Shown: positions 34,000-44,222 of the stretch, one piece after another
Layout of the letters: every line of letters begins with the position of its first letter
Position numbering within the stretch: the first letter of the stretch is position 1
NCBI GenBank assembly: GCA_003550305.1
Contig: QKYT01000076.1
Location: 211,220-275,219, forward strand
Source of the DNA: Glomus cerebriforme
Taxonomy: Eukaryota; Glomeromycota; Glomeromycetes; Glomerales; Glomeraceae
DNA length: 64,000 nucleotides
Reading direction: 5' to 3'
The notes under the pieces: generated by a model
The model's database searches: none
What the model saw: the letters and a program-made list of their open reading frames with translations, nothing else
Told to the model about the DNA's origin: nothing
Program-made: the position numbers and the translations under genes

Positions 34000-34790
34000 A
34001 TTTCTTTTTCGCTCCCAGTAAAACTAGTTTAATATAAAATATTCTCGTAACATGTTGAATATATCTCCATGTTCGGTAATCACAAATGCTCGTCCAACGT
34101 CTGGACTTCCTTGTGCATGTTTTCACCAATTGTCTTGTTGGGCAAGAGCAGCTGTCACGTCTACTACTACCTGATAAACTGGAGTTGCTCCTTTGGCAGT
34201 AGGAGAAAAGATTGAAGTTGAAGGGGTACCAATTGCTGGGAATGGCCCACAATCTGGTAAAAGACGGATCACTAATCAAAAAATCAGAAAGGGAATCCTC
34301 AAAAACACACGTACTAGCAATTAATGCATTTTTAGTCTGAGCAAGATTTTGAGTGTATCTGTGGGCTAATCCCGCAGGATTCCACTCGATGACAAGAAGT
34401 GGATCATCATAAACTTCATTTTTTTCGCCCAGTGCAAAAGATAATTTCTATTCTCGGTATTAAAATTTTCGATCCCGATTTCATCTCCAAAAACCAACAA
34501 CAAAATGACAAAGGATTGTTAGTATAGAAATTGTTATGTCATCAAAATCATATCATACACCTAAATTTGTTTTTCTAATAAATTTTTTCTTCAAAAAATT
34601 GAAGACTATTAATTTTTGATGAAAAAAAAAATTAAACATCCCATTATGTCACTGACCTGTTCCTTGTGATATTTAACTGATACAAATATTTAATTGATAC
34701 AAATTCGGAAGACAATGGTATTAAAAAAATCTCTGCGCCTCCGAAGTGATAATTTTGAATTCACGTGCGGAAAGTTCATTGGGGTATCGA
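34000..34790 (-). pseudogene. unrecognised decayed duplicated sequence, copy B
   Basis: Inverted homolog of copy A at 28450-29138, lying upstream of LRR/coiled-coil copy 1. It is the best preserved of the three: the minus strand reads DDPLLVIEWNPAGLAHRYTQ, then CGPIPAIGTPSTSIFSPTAK and GSPDVGRAFVITEHGDIFNM, with breaks between these blocks. No domain was recognised. Confidence 0.5.
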
Positions 34791-35199
34791 AAATTTTTAA
34801 TAACGAAAATAGAACTTACCTTATAGTAAATCGTACGATTTAGACAGATTTTTGGCCAGCATTACGGCATTAAAAAAATTACGTATGTGACAAATAATTG
34901 TGTGACAAATAGGGTTTCACTCACCGAACCCATGAGCACCCCAAAAAATTTTCGGTAACGTGACTTTTGACCAGAGTTATGCACTAACTGCACTGACACG
35001 ATGGTACCATTGATACCGGTGACAAATAGTGCAAATAAGTTTTATTGGGCGTGAAAAAAATGTCCCCAGATACTTAATAAAAATGAAAGATGGGAGGTGT
35101 GACGCGGGATGATAAATAATCACAGGTTACGTCACCGGAAATTTTTTTGGAGGTGCTCTTGGCCTTAGTATCTGCCCTGGGTCAACCCTTTTTATATAT

Positions 35200-35877
35200 A
35201 TTTCGGGGTCATAGAATTTTGGGGTAAATTAATGATTTTCTATTAATTTTTTTTCAGCATGCATTAATTCTCATCTAACTAAAAAAAGTGCAAATGATGC
35301 AATTGTTATAAAGTGAAATGTCTAACGCTAATGTTCAGACTTTCATTCCTTTTTGATATTCATTTTATCATTCTATATCCTAAATTTAATTTCATTCATT
35401 AAATGAAATTCCTTAATCTTTTTTGCTCTTTTTTTTTTTTTTTTTNTTTTTTTTTTTTTTTTTTTTTTTTTTGAACCTCTTCTTGGTTGTCGGCATTTTG
35501 CGAATTTTAATCTTTTTTTTTTTGTGACCTAATTGAAAATTATGACGCCTAATGAATGACAATCAATCTATTCATTGTTATGAAAATGGAAAATATTTCG
35601 TTCCGACCTATTTTAAATTCGCGAATTCTTTCTATAATTCCTAATTATGGCATAATTGAAAGTCTTTAAGTGTAGCGCATTATGATACCTTAAGATTATT
35701 ATTTATGTTTTTCTTTATTAGGTTATAGAATTGGAAAAGATTCTCATCAATTATTAATATTTAAATTTTGTGAAATTTCCTTTTTTCCGTTTACAAGTTA
35801 TCCAATTTTTAAGAATTCTTTTTTATTTTGTAAAATATCCAGTTTCAATCGATTTTTTTTTTTAATCTTAATCCAAC
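35200..35877 (+). repeat. duplicated promoter segment of LRR/coiled-coil copy 2
   Basis: It is nearly colinear with 40374-40926 upstream of copy 3. Shared landmarks are TTTTTTTTCAGCATGCATTA, AACTAAAAAAAGTGCAAAT, GATATTCATTTTATC and TTCTATATCCTAAATTTAATTTCATTCATT. Because the upstream segment is duplicated with the ORF, regulation is probably shared between the copies. A poly-T run at 35429-35472 contains one N and marks uncertain length. Confidence 0.75.
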
Positions 35878-37212
35878 ATGTTAATGCAAGCACAGGATTA
35901 TTTGAATAGCTCTTATCCAGAAGGACAAAGGAGAGAAGAAAAAACACTTGAAATCAACAATCAGAACCTTGAGGGTACCTTGGACCTAAAAGATTTCGAA
36001 AACTTGGAGTCATTGGATTGCTCTTACAACCAACTAACTAGCATCGCCTTTCTTTCTTCACTTCCTTTTCCTGAAAAACTTACTTATTTGAATATCGCCA
36101 ACAATAATTTTGCTGAAGATGATCTTAGTTTTTTGAGCAAATTTGTAGAACTTGAGGAACTTCGTTTAGGAACCTTCGATGGAAATAGAATAAATCAAGG
36201 AATATATAATCGTTTTTGTGGTTCCTTAAAACCATTGAGGAACATGAATAGATTAGAAACTCTTGAAATAAGTAATACCGACATTGATAGTGGTTATGAA
36301 TACTTACCATTAAGTATAAGAACTATTATTTCTTCCTCACAAATGAGACCAGAAGCAAAAGTAGAAAAAATTGAAGATGCATTAAGTCCTTATAGAACAG
36401 ATGACAATTGGGAGGTAGATATTGGATCAGCTAGGATTAATTTTTGGGAAACTTGTGGATTAGAAAAAATTGATGAGTTGGAAAGATTAATCGATGATTC
36501 GAGTTCCGAAAACGTCAATTTGAAATCCGAAAACGCTAAATTGATCTCCGAAATCGCTGTTTTAAAATCTGAAATCGCTAATTTAAGCTCAAAAAATGAT
36601 AATTTGAATTCCAGAATTGACAAACTTACAAGTGTTGGATCGGGTCTATTGGATGATTGGAATCAACTATATAATGATAAACAACGATTAGCAGAAGTAG
36701 TAGATGAATTGAGGAAGCAACTTGAACTTAAAGAAGAAGAACTTAAAAAAGCTAAAGAGACTAATGAAGAAGTTAAAATTAAGAAGCTAATGGAAGAAAT
36801 CGAAAAGTTAGAGGAGAATTTGGCTGACAAAAATAAAGAAATAATCAAATTAGAAGAAAACGAAAAAATAATTACAGAACTTATTGGGTTGAGAGATGAA
36901 TTAAATAAACTAAAAGTGGGATTTTTTAATAAAGTTGTTAAAATGAAAAGGTTTAGCGATCAAATAAAAGTCGTAAGAAATCAAATGGATAAATTTTTGG
37001 AATTAACAGCATCGATTGAGATTTCATTTAAGAAATCGGAGAAACATACTGAGGAGATTAAGACCAAAAAGGTGGAAACAAATGAGTTACGAAAATATCT
37101 GGTAAAATATGGTCTTCCAAAAGAATTGAATGAACTTGCAGTTAAACAAAGAGAAGTCACTAATAAGGAAATGAAGTTACAAGAAATTAAAGAAATTAAA
37201 GAAAATCTTTAG
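35878..37212 (+). CDS. short-LRR plus long coiled-coil protein, copy 2
   Basis: This single-exon gene encodes 444 residues. Architecture is the same as copy 1: LRRs at about 20-150, the YEYLPLSIRTIISS linker, then a coiled coil from about 190 to the end with five consecutive heptads around KSENAKLISEIAVLKSEIAN. The first 57 residues match copy 3 almost exactly. Residues 54-79 (IAFLSSLPFPEKL, then YLNIANNNFA) match copy 1 exactly, and the following EDDLSFLSKFVELEELRLGT returns to copy 3, so the gene is a mosaic. Opposite in orientation to copy 1 and parallel to copy 3. Unknown function; probable cytosolic coiled-coil scaffold. Confidence 0.85.
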   Translation: MLMQAQDYLNSSYPEGQRREEKTLEINNQNLEGTLDLKDFENLESLDCSYNQLTSIAFLSSLPFPEKLTYLNIANNNFAEDDLSFLSKFVELEELRLGTFDGNRINQGIYNRFCGSLKPLRNMNRLETLEISNTDIDSGYEYLPLSIRTIISSSQMRPEAKVEKIEDALSPYRTDDNWEVDIGSARINFWETCGLEKIDELERLIDDSSSENVNLKSENAKLISEIAVLKSEIANLSSKNDNLNSRIDKLTSVGSGLLDDWNQLYNDKQRLAEVVDELRKQLELKEEELKKAKETNEEVKIKKLMEEIEKLEENLADKNKEIIKLEENEKIITELIGLRDELNKLKVGFFNKVVKMKRFSDQIKVVRNQMDKFLELTASIEISFKKSEKHTEEIKTKKVETNELRKYLVKYGLPKELNELAVKQREVTNKEMKLQEIKEIKENL

Positions 37213-38339
37213 AACTAAAAGTAGTAATGAATAAATCTTATTATTTCGTATCATTAATTTTATATAGATGTCTTGAGTCAAGACAAAAAATACTCTTTAA
37301 GGCAACCACTCTCTTTATGCATGAACTTAAAAAACAAAAGTCCAATATGAGCAATCCTTATAAATAATACTTTTTATATATTTTTTTATTTTAAAATAAG
37401 TTTTGCGACGATCTTGTGCAGAAAAGCGCATGTAGCGCAAAAAATTCAATAAAGATTTGCAAATACAATTATTTTTATTAAAATTTCATTAAATTAAAAG
37501 GATTATAACTAAAAGACTCGTCCACATAAATATTAAGTTTTATTTACATTATACGACATTACATAATAAAATCGGCCTGTGTTTGATAACCAGCTTTTTT
37601 TTTTTACTGTCTCTAATTGATTTTCATAGTCAAAAAAAACCAATTTTCTAAATTTTGTAATACTTAACATTAGAAAGCATGATTCTTAACTTAAATTTTT
37701 CAATTTTAAAAAATATTTTTAAAAAATTTTATATGAAGTTTTTAAACCCTAGTTGTTTTTGACGAATCCAAAAATAAAGAATATTATTTATTGGCTTTCA
37801 TTTTTTAGAATTGATTCGTCGTGTAAGTTGCAAAGGTTTTAAAGAATTCAAAATAGAATATTTATGAATTATTAGTATTTCACATGGTAATTTATTTTTT
37901 TTCATACAGATATTTCATAATTTAAATTTTGATATTTCAAAAAATTTTAAATTTAAATAATTATAGGTTTTTTTTTGCAATAATAACTGTATGTACTTAA
38001 AAAATAATATATGGATATTGTATAGTGTGTAGTAATTAAGTTCTTGTATATATGACGTTTATTTTTGCAATAATTATTATCTTGGTTAACGTCACTTCGA
38101 CAATGTAAATACCACCGTACAATATCTAAATTATTGTATGATCGTACGATGACAAAATATCGGTCATACAAAATCAGCATAATCATATTAGTCCGTGCAT
38201 GTATTGCTGTACTTAAGACTTAATAATCATAAAATATAGCACTTTTTAAAATAGTATACAACAATGTATCATCTCGTTTTTATATTAAATTTTTTCAGTC
38301 TTTAACCCCTCACTAATAAAACACATCTTTAGGTAATTA
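37213..38339. other. intergenic
   Basis: AT-rich 3' flank of copy 2. No gene or strong repeat was recognised. The minus-strand frame at 37953-38186 has no supporting features. Confidence 0.4.
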
Positions 38340-39790
38340 TTTATATTCCAATCACGTCTTTTTTAGTCTTTAATAAAATTCTCATATACCTTGAGGGTGG
38401 AGAGCGAGTTGAGCAAATAGAAAATTCATCTGTTGTCAATTCAATTCTATTTACATTCCCAATCTGAAAATATTTGAGGAGGCTAATGAAGAAGCTAAAA
38501 TTCGGGAACTAATAGAAAAAATCGAAAAGTTAAAAGAAAATTCAGCTGACAAAAAAAAAAAAGAAATAATCAAATTAGAGGAAAATGAAAAAATAATTAC
38601 GGAGCTTATTGGATTGAAAGATGAATCAAATAAACTAAAAGTGGGATTTCTTAATAAATAAAGTTATTAAAATAAAAGTTGTAGAAATCAAGTGAATAAA
38701 ATTTTGGAATTAACAGCATCGATTGAAATTTCATTTAAGAAATCGGAGAAACATACTGAGGAGGTTAAGACCAAAAAGGCGGAAACAGATGATATTGGCA
38801 AATATGGTCTTCCATTAAATAAAGAAATGGAGTTACAAGAAATTAAAGAATTAAAGAAAATCTTCAGAACTAAAATTTCATATCATGTGAATTTTATATT
38901 TTGTATATTAGTATATTGACAATTTTATTTTGTAAAAATAAAAGGTGGTTATTATATCTATTATTTGTATCTATTTTATTACGAAATTATCTCTGAGATA
39001 TTAATACATCCCGAAATTTTTAGGTTGATTGATCTACATAATACTACGTAAGTTAGTTTGGAAACACGTGGTATTCTATACATCGAATTGTGTGGACGTA
39101 AAACAACATAGATTTCCGTGTATCATAGCAGAATACGTAGAATTCATTTGCAGATTTACTGCGGAATTCAAGAAATTATTAATAACATACAAAAATATAT
39201 CAATATAAATATTAAATGTATAAAACAAAATTTTATTAATTGCTTTATTTAACTCAAGATACGTTAAAATATAATATAAATAATTTAAAAAAAAAAAAAT
39301 TAAATAAAGATATGATATATCAATATCATTACTGAGTAAGTAAAAAAAAAATCAATTATAAGATATATGATTAATTGAATTCTGCGGGCACAGGGTATTT
39401 GGAACTTAGATTTCCATGGTGGTTCCACATAGATATCTCAAAAACATCCTTTAAATCACGGTACGAGGAAACCGGTTTAATTTTTTTTTTCTTTAATCTC
39501 CTTATCGAAGTCTCCATGTAAGGGCCCACGTCTCATTATTTTTCGTCTGCAGCGTCTTAACTGTTGGTTCGATTAAACATAACATCCTTCTTAGTTGAGT
39601 TTGACCCTTTTTAATTGATAAGTACTGCGTCAACCAAAGTAAAATTTACAAAATATTTTATTCCAACAATCCCTTTGTCTCATTGCATTCCGCATAATCT
39701 AGAGAAATGAAATTTCGCCCTAATTGTTAAGTTTTTCATAATAAATAATAAATAAGTATTAGCGCATACAGTTATTTAAACATTAAAATC
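38340..39790 (+). repeat. inverted segmental duplication, arm 2
   Basis: Inverted partner of 30040-31260, separated from it by about 7 kb that contains copies 1 and 2. Part of it (39528-39790) recurs again in direct orientation at about 43255-43730. It carries a coiled-coil relic at 38460-38919. Confidence 0.7.
38460..38919 (+). pseudogene. C-terminal relic of LRR/coiled-coil gene
   Basis: The sequence reads EEANEEAKIRELIEKIEKLK, then ENEKIITELIGLKDESNKLK, a frame break near 38660, and then ILELTASIEISFKKSEKHTE to the end. It matches the last 150 residues of the intact copies. The LRR part is absent. Inverted counterpart of the relic at 30522-31015. Confidence 0.75.
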
Positions 39791-39794
39791 TGGT

Positions 39795-40197
39795 ACCGCG
39801 GGTATCGAAAATTTTAATAACGAGAATAGAAATTATCTTATATAGTAAAAGTCTCATCAGTGGAATGTGGGATTAGCCCACCTTTCGGCTAATTTTTTTT
39901 GATTAGTGATCCACCTCTTACAGGATGTGAGCCAATCCCAACAACTGGTAATCCTTCAATTTCAATCTTTTCTCAGGTGCAACTCCGAATTATCAGGTAG
40001 TAGTAGACGTGACAACTGCTCTTGCCCAACAAGGCAATTTTGGAAACATGTACAAGGAAGTCCAGACGTTGGATGAGCATTTGTGGTATATTGTCCTAGA
40101 AAAAATCAATTCGAGATTACCGAACATAAAAGGCATATTCAACATGTTATATGTTTTATATTATAAATTTTATCATCACAAATATTTAGATGTTTAA
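39795..40197. pseudogene. unrecognised decayed duplicated sequence, copy C
   Basis: Shorter copy of the sequence at 34000-34790, in the orientation of copy A, lying upstream of LRR/coiled-coil copy 3. Matching blocks are GTGAGCCAATCCCAACAACT, GTAGTAGTAGACGTGACAACTGCTCTTGCCC and ACAAGGAAGTCCAGACGTTG. A 62-codon plus frame (40009-40197) is a fragment. Confidence 0.5.
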
Positions 40198-40373
40198 ATT
40201 TCATTATCTTTGACTTTCAAACTGAAAAACCCAATAAGAAATGTTTACAAAGTTTAGTGTTTCAGGCGACGCCTAAAATAATCTACAAATGTATTTCCAA
40301 ATTAGAGTTTCGGTCGTCAGATAGTTCCACAATGAAACAGTCGTATGCATATTTTCTATAATTCGATTTTACT

Positions 40374-40721
40374 AATTTACCCCAAAATTCATAGAATTTT
40401 GGGGCAAATTAATGATTTTCTGATAATTTTTTTTCAGCATGCATTACCTTGCATAATTCACTTTCCGTTTTAACTAAAAAAAGTGCAAATAAAGAGCTTA
40501 TTGTCGCAGTAAATTTGTCATATAGTTTTTAATCATTGTTGTAAAAACATCAAAGTGAAATTGTCTAACGCTAGTATTCAGACTTCACTTTCAACATATT
40601 CCTTTTTGATATTCATTTTATCGTTCTATATCCTAAATTTAATTTCATTCATTAATTGATCTTTTTTGCTATTCTTTTTTTTTTTTTTTGAACTTCTTCG
40701 TCGGCATTTTGCGAATTTTAA

Positions 40722-40761
<40 letters not shown>

Positions 40762-40926
40762 AGGTTATGGAATTGGTAAAGATTTTCAAATCAAATTAAT
40801 AATATTTAAATTTTGTGAGAATTCCTTTTTTCCCGTTTACATGTAATCCAATTTTTAAGTGAATTTTTTTTTATTTTGTAAATTATCCAGTTTCAACCGA
40901 TTTTTTTCCTGTAATCTTAATCCAAT
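40374..40926 (+). repeat. duplicated promoter segment of LRR/coiled-coil copy 3
   Basis: Homologous to 35200-35877. It begins with the diverged palindrome TTTACCCCAAAATTC..GAATTTTGGGGCAAA and ends in a long poly-T (about 40722-40758) before the start codon region. It also shares AACTAAAAAAAGTGCAAATAAAGAGCTTATTG with the upstream region of copy 1 in inverse. Confidence 0.75.
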
Positions 40927-42318
40927 ATGTTAATGCAAGCACAGGATTATTTGAATAGCTCTTATCCAGAAGGGCAAAGAAGAGAAGAAAAAACACTTGA
41001 AATCAACAACCAGAACCTTGAGGGTACTTTGGACCTAAAAGATTTCGAAAACTTGGAGTCGTTGGATTGCTCTTACAACCAGCTTTCTAGCACAAATTTC
41101 CTTTCAACATTACCATTCCCTGAGAAACTTATTTATTTGAATATTTCCAATAATAACTTTACTGAAGATGATCTTAGTTTTTTGAGCAAATTTGTAGAAC
41201 TTGAGGAACTTCGTTTAGGAACCTTCGATGAAAACAGAATAAATCAAGGAATATATAATCGTTTTTGTGGTTCCTTAAAATCATTAAGGAACATGAATAG
41301 ATTAGAAACTCTTGAAATAAGTAATACCGACATTGATAGTGGTTATGAATACTTGCCATTAAATGTAAGGACTATTATTTCTTCCTCACAAATGAGACCA
41401 GAAGCAAAAGTAGAAAAAATTGATGACGCATTAAGTCCTTATAGATCAGATGGCAATTGGGAAGTAGATATTGGATCAGCTAGAATCAATTTTTGGGAAA
41501 CTCACGGATTAGAAAAAATTGATGAGTTGGAAAGATTGATCGATGATTTGAACTCCAAAAACGTCAATTTGAAATCCGAAAATGCTAAATTGATCTCTGA
41601 AAATACCAACTTGGAATCCGAAAACGCTAAATTGAACTCCGAAAATACTGATTTAAAATCTGAAAATGTTAATTTGAATTTAAAGAATGATACTTTGAAT
41701 TCCAGAATTGACAAACTTACAGGTATCGGAGTGGATCTATTGAATGATTGGAATGAACTACATAATAATAAGCAACAATTAATAACAATAGTAGATGAAC
41801 TAAAGAAGCAACTTGAACTTAAAGACGAAGAACTTAAAAAAGCACGAGAGGCTAATGATGAAACTGCAATTATGAAACTAATGCAGGAAATCGAAAAATT
41901 AAAAGAAAGTTTGGCTGAAAAAGAAAAAGAAATAGCCAAATTAGAGGAAAATGAAAAAACAATTACAGAACTTGTTAAATCGAAAGAAGAACTAAAGAAA
42001 CTAAAAGAGGGATTTCTCACAAAAATTGATAAAATGAAGAGGTTTAGTGATCAAAAAGAAGCTATAAGTAATCAAGTGGATAAATTTTTGGAATTAATAG
42101 AATCGAATGAAATTTCATTTAAGAAATCGGAGAAATATAAGAAGCATACTGATGAGGTTAAGTCCATTAAGACGGAAACAGATAATATACGAAAAGAGCT
42201 GGCAAAATTTGGTCTTGCAAAAGAACTGAATGATCTTTCAAATAAACAAAGAGATGTTACTAAGAAGGAATTGAAGTTACAAGAAATTAAAGACATTAAA
42301 AAGAGTCTTCAGGGATAG
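40927..42318 (+). CDS. short-LRR plus long coiled-coil protein, copy 3 (expanded heptads)
   Basis: This single-exon gene encodes 463 residues. LRRs lie at about 20-150, followed by the conserved linker (SALSP-type segment DALSPYRSDGNWEVDIGSAR) and a coiled coil from about 190. The copy is about 19 residues longer than copies 1 and 2. Most of the gain is two extra seven-residue units in the SEN-type heptad run (LKSENAKLISENTNLESENA, then KLNSENTDLKSENVNLNL): seven units here against five in the others. The C-terminal coiled coil is the most diverged of the three, for example SNKQRDVTKKELKLQEIKDI. The start is supported by conservation of MLMQAQDYLNSSYPEGQRRE with copy 2. Function unknown. Confidence 0.85.
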   Translation: MLMQAQDYLNSSYPEGQRREEKTLEINNQNLEGTLDLKDFENLESLDCSYNQLSSTNFLSTLPFPEKLIYLNISNNNFTEDDLSFLSKFVELEELRLGTFDENRINQGIYNRFCGSLKSLRNMNRLETLEISNTDIDSGYEYLPLNVRTIISSSQMRPEAKVEKIDDALSPYRSDGNWEVDIGSARINFWETHGLEKIDELERLIDDLNSKNVNLKSENAKLISENTNLESENAKLNSENTDLKSENVNLNLKNDTLNSRIDKLTGIGVDLLNDWNELHNNKQQLITIVDELKKQLELKDEELKKAREANDETAIMKLMQEIEKLKESLAEKEKEIAKLEENEKTITELVKSKEELKKLKEGFLTKIDKMKRFSDQKEAISNQVDKFLELIESNEISFKKSEKYKKHTDEVKSIKTETDNIRKELAKFGLAKELNDLSNKQRDVTKKELKLQEIKDIKKSLQG

Positions 42319-42399
42319 TAAAAATGAAAAATATGTATTTCGTATCATGTGAATTTTATAATTTTTATGTATGTTTTATTTATTTGTATGTTGAAAATT

Positions 42400-42970
42400 T
42401 TATTTCGTATAATAAAAAGCGGTTCCGCTATTATTAATAATATCCAAATTTATAAAAATATCGTTATATGGTTTATATTTGTTTTATTAAAGTATTGGCA
42501 ATATACTGTACATAGCATAAATTATATTATATCATTCCGTCGCCCTCTCGTTACGAAAATACCGATCGCACGTGACGTCATCGTTAAATTGGTATCAAGA
42601 CTTCAATTCCAATTCTATGATAAGAAAACTTGGATTCCTCGCTCCAAGCTAAGTCAGAGATGAATTCAGCAATTACAAGTTCCTTTTCCACGCTCGATTA
42701 ATGCTACTCAATGGATTAATGCAGCTCTATCTAAGGGTGGTTCCTGATCTAAGCACATTGGCTCTTTACTATAAACTGACCCCTCTAATGGATCCGACAG
42801 TTCTGGGAGTTAGGTTACGGCTGTCTATCAAACTTTTTTAAGGCATAGTCAGGATATTCTTTGGATGGTCGGTTTTGCTGCTACCTCTTATTACAACGTA
42901 ACTTAGTTGAGCATGTGATTATAGCTGACTTAAATTAGTATTTTCTCTTTCAGGTTAGACTATATATTAG
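42400..42970 (+). pseudogene. decayed coding-like fragment, possibly retroelement
   Basis: The plus strand reads VIVKLVSRLQFQFYDKKTWI (about 42560-42620), then with frame changes INATQWINAALSKGG and GVRLRLSIKLF. Base composition is less AT-rich than the surroundings. The peptide resembles repetitive, retroelement-associated ORFs I associate with Rhizophagus, but no catalytic motif is visible, so the assignment is weak. Confidence 0.3.
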
Positions 42971-43254
42971 TTACGAGATCCATTTATCTTTATTTGTTTA
43001 GTTTATTTTGTTTCTGTAATTTGGTGTGATAACAAGTGTAGTAATAACTGTCAAAAAAAAAAAAATAAAATAAAATAAATTATATTATAAATACTTATGA
43101 ACTTAAGTGGTGCTGTATTTCGCTAAGTTTTCCTTTAAACTGCGATACGAAGAAAATGGTTTTAATTTTTTTTCTCCTTAATCTCCTTAGCGAAACCCGC
43201 ATGTCTTAACTTAAGACCCAACTACATGTCATGTCGTTCAAGAACTTTTTGAGG

Positions 43255-43730
43255 AACTCACGTCTCATTATTTTCACCTGCGGCGTCTTAATTATATACG
43301 ATATATGCATAATAACATACATTAGTTGGTATCTTTTTAAATTTGTATCGGTTTTAAGTAATGTTCACTGGTCGAAGTGACATAGTTTCAATCTAGTTTC
43401 CACTATGAACATTTTAATTTCCATGACGTACTCTTAATATTAATGAAGTTTCCATTTTTTTTTGGAAATGTCTTAAATACCTTATGGAATTGGACAGGTT
43501 TTCACTGTAGACACCAGGGTATCCATGATGGTCACTTCGACCAGTGGTTTTGGAAGTACTGCGTCAGTCGAAGTAAAAAATCAATCCCTTTATCTTATCG
43601 CATTCCGCATAATCTAGGGAAATACAAAGTAACAGCACTTTTATGAAACTTCGTCCTAACCGCTAATTGTCAATGATTTTGTAATATATAAATAATAACA
43701 GATTAGCGTTAGTGCATGCAGTTAGTTATA
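43255..43730 (+). repeat. third copy of the duplicated flank
   Basis: CACGTCTCATTATTTTCACCTGCGGCGTCTTAA (43259-43291) and GTACTGCGTCAGTCGAAGT..CTTATCGCATTCCGCATAATCTAG (43556-43617) correspond to 39528-39720 in direct orientation and to 30110-30360 in inverse. A 130-bp stretch without counterpart lies inside. Confidence 0.65.
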
Positions 43731-44222
43731 ATCTAAAAACACGTCTCATGAGTTTCCATTCTCACATGCTATTATATTTGGAAATTTTAATTTTCGCCTT
43801 CGATGGTTCATTATAGAGTTTTTGGTTTTAATGAATGCTGAGGCTAAAAGTCGTGGATAATAAGCAAAAAGAATATTAACAATTTGATTGAAGTTATTGT
43901 AGGAAATTATAAAATTTAGAGTTCATTTTTTATACATGGACATGCAATTATACGGATGTCTCTAAAATTCTAAATGATAGAGGATCGTCTACCCGAAAAT
44001 TATGACGATTTGATCGGAATTATGACGCCTTTAGTCGGCATTATAGGTGCTTAATTACAGAATTTATCTCGCGAAATATAATAGATGTAATTGATCGTCA
44101 CGAACTTTTCTAACATTGAAAATCTTACCGAGTTTATATAGAAAAAAAAAACTCCCTATAAATAAATAAAACATGATCTACTATTTATTGTTTATCTTTT
44201 TTCTTTTAAAAAAAGAATTATA
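43731..44222. other. intergenic, promoter of BTB-TLDc gene
   Basis: No gene was seen. A short T/A-rich tract directly precedes the start codon at 44223. Confidence 0.4.

Noticed and set aside
35429..35472. Long poly-T considered as a terminator or RNA polymerase III signal
   Set aside because: It contains an N and lies in an upstream segment duplicated at copy 3; homopolymer length is unreliable and no RNA gene precedes it.
41502..42020. 172-codon Ser/Phe-rich minus-strand frame
   Set aside because: It is the reverse complement of the coiled-coil heptads of copy 3; regular repeats give long antisense frames.
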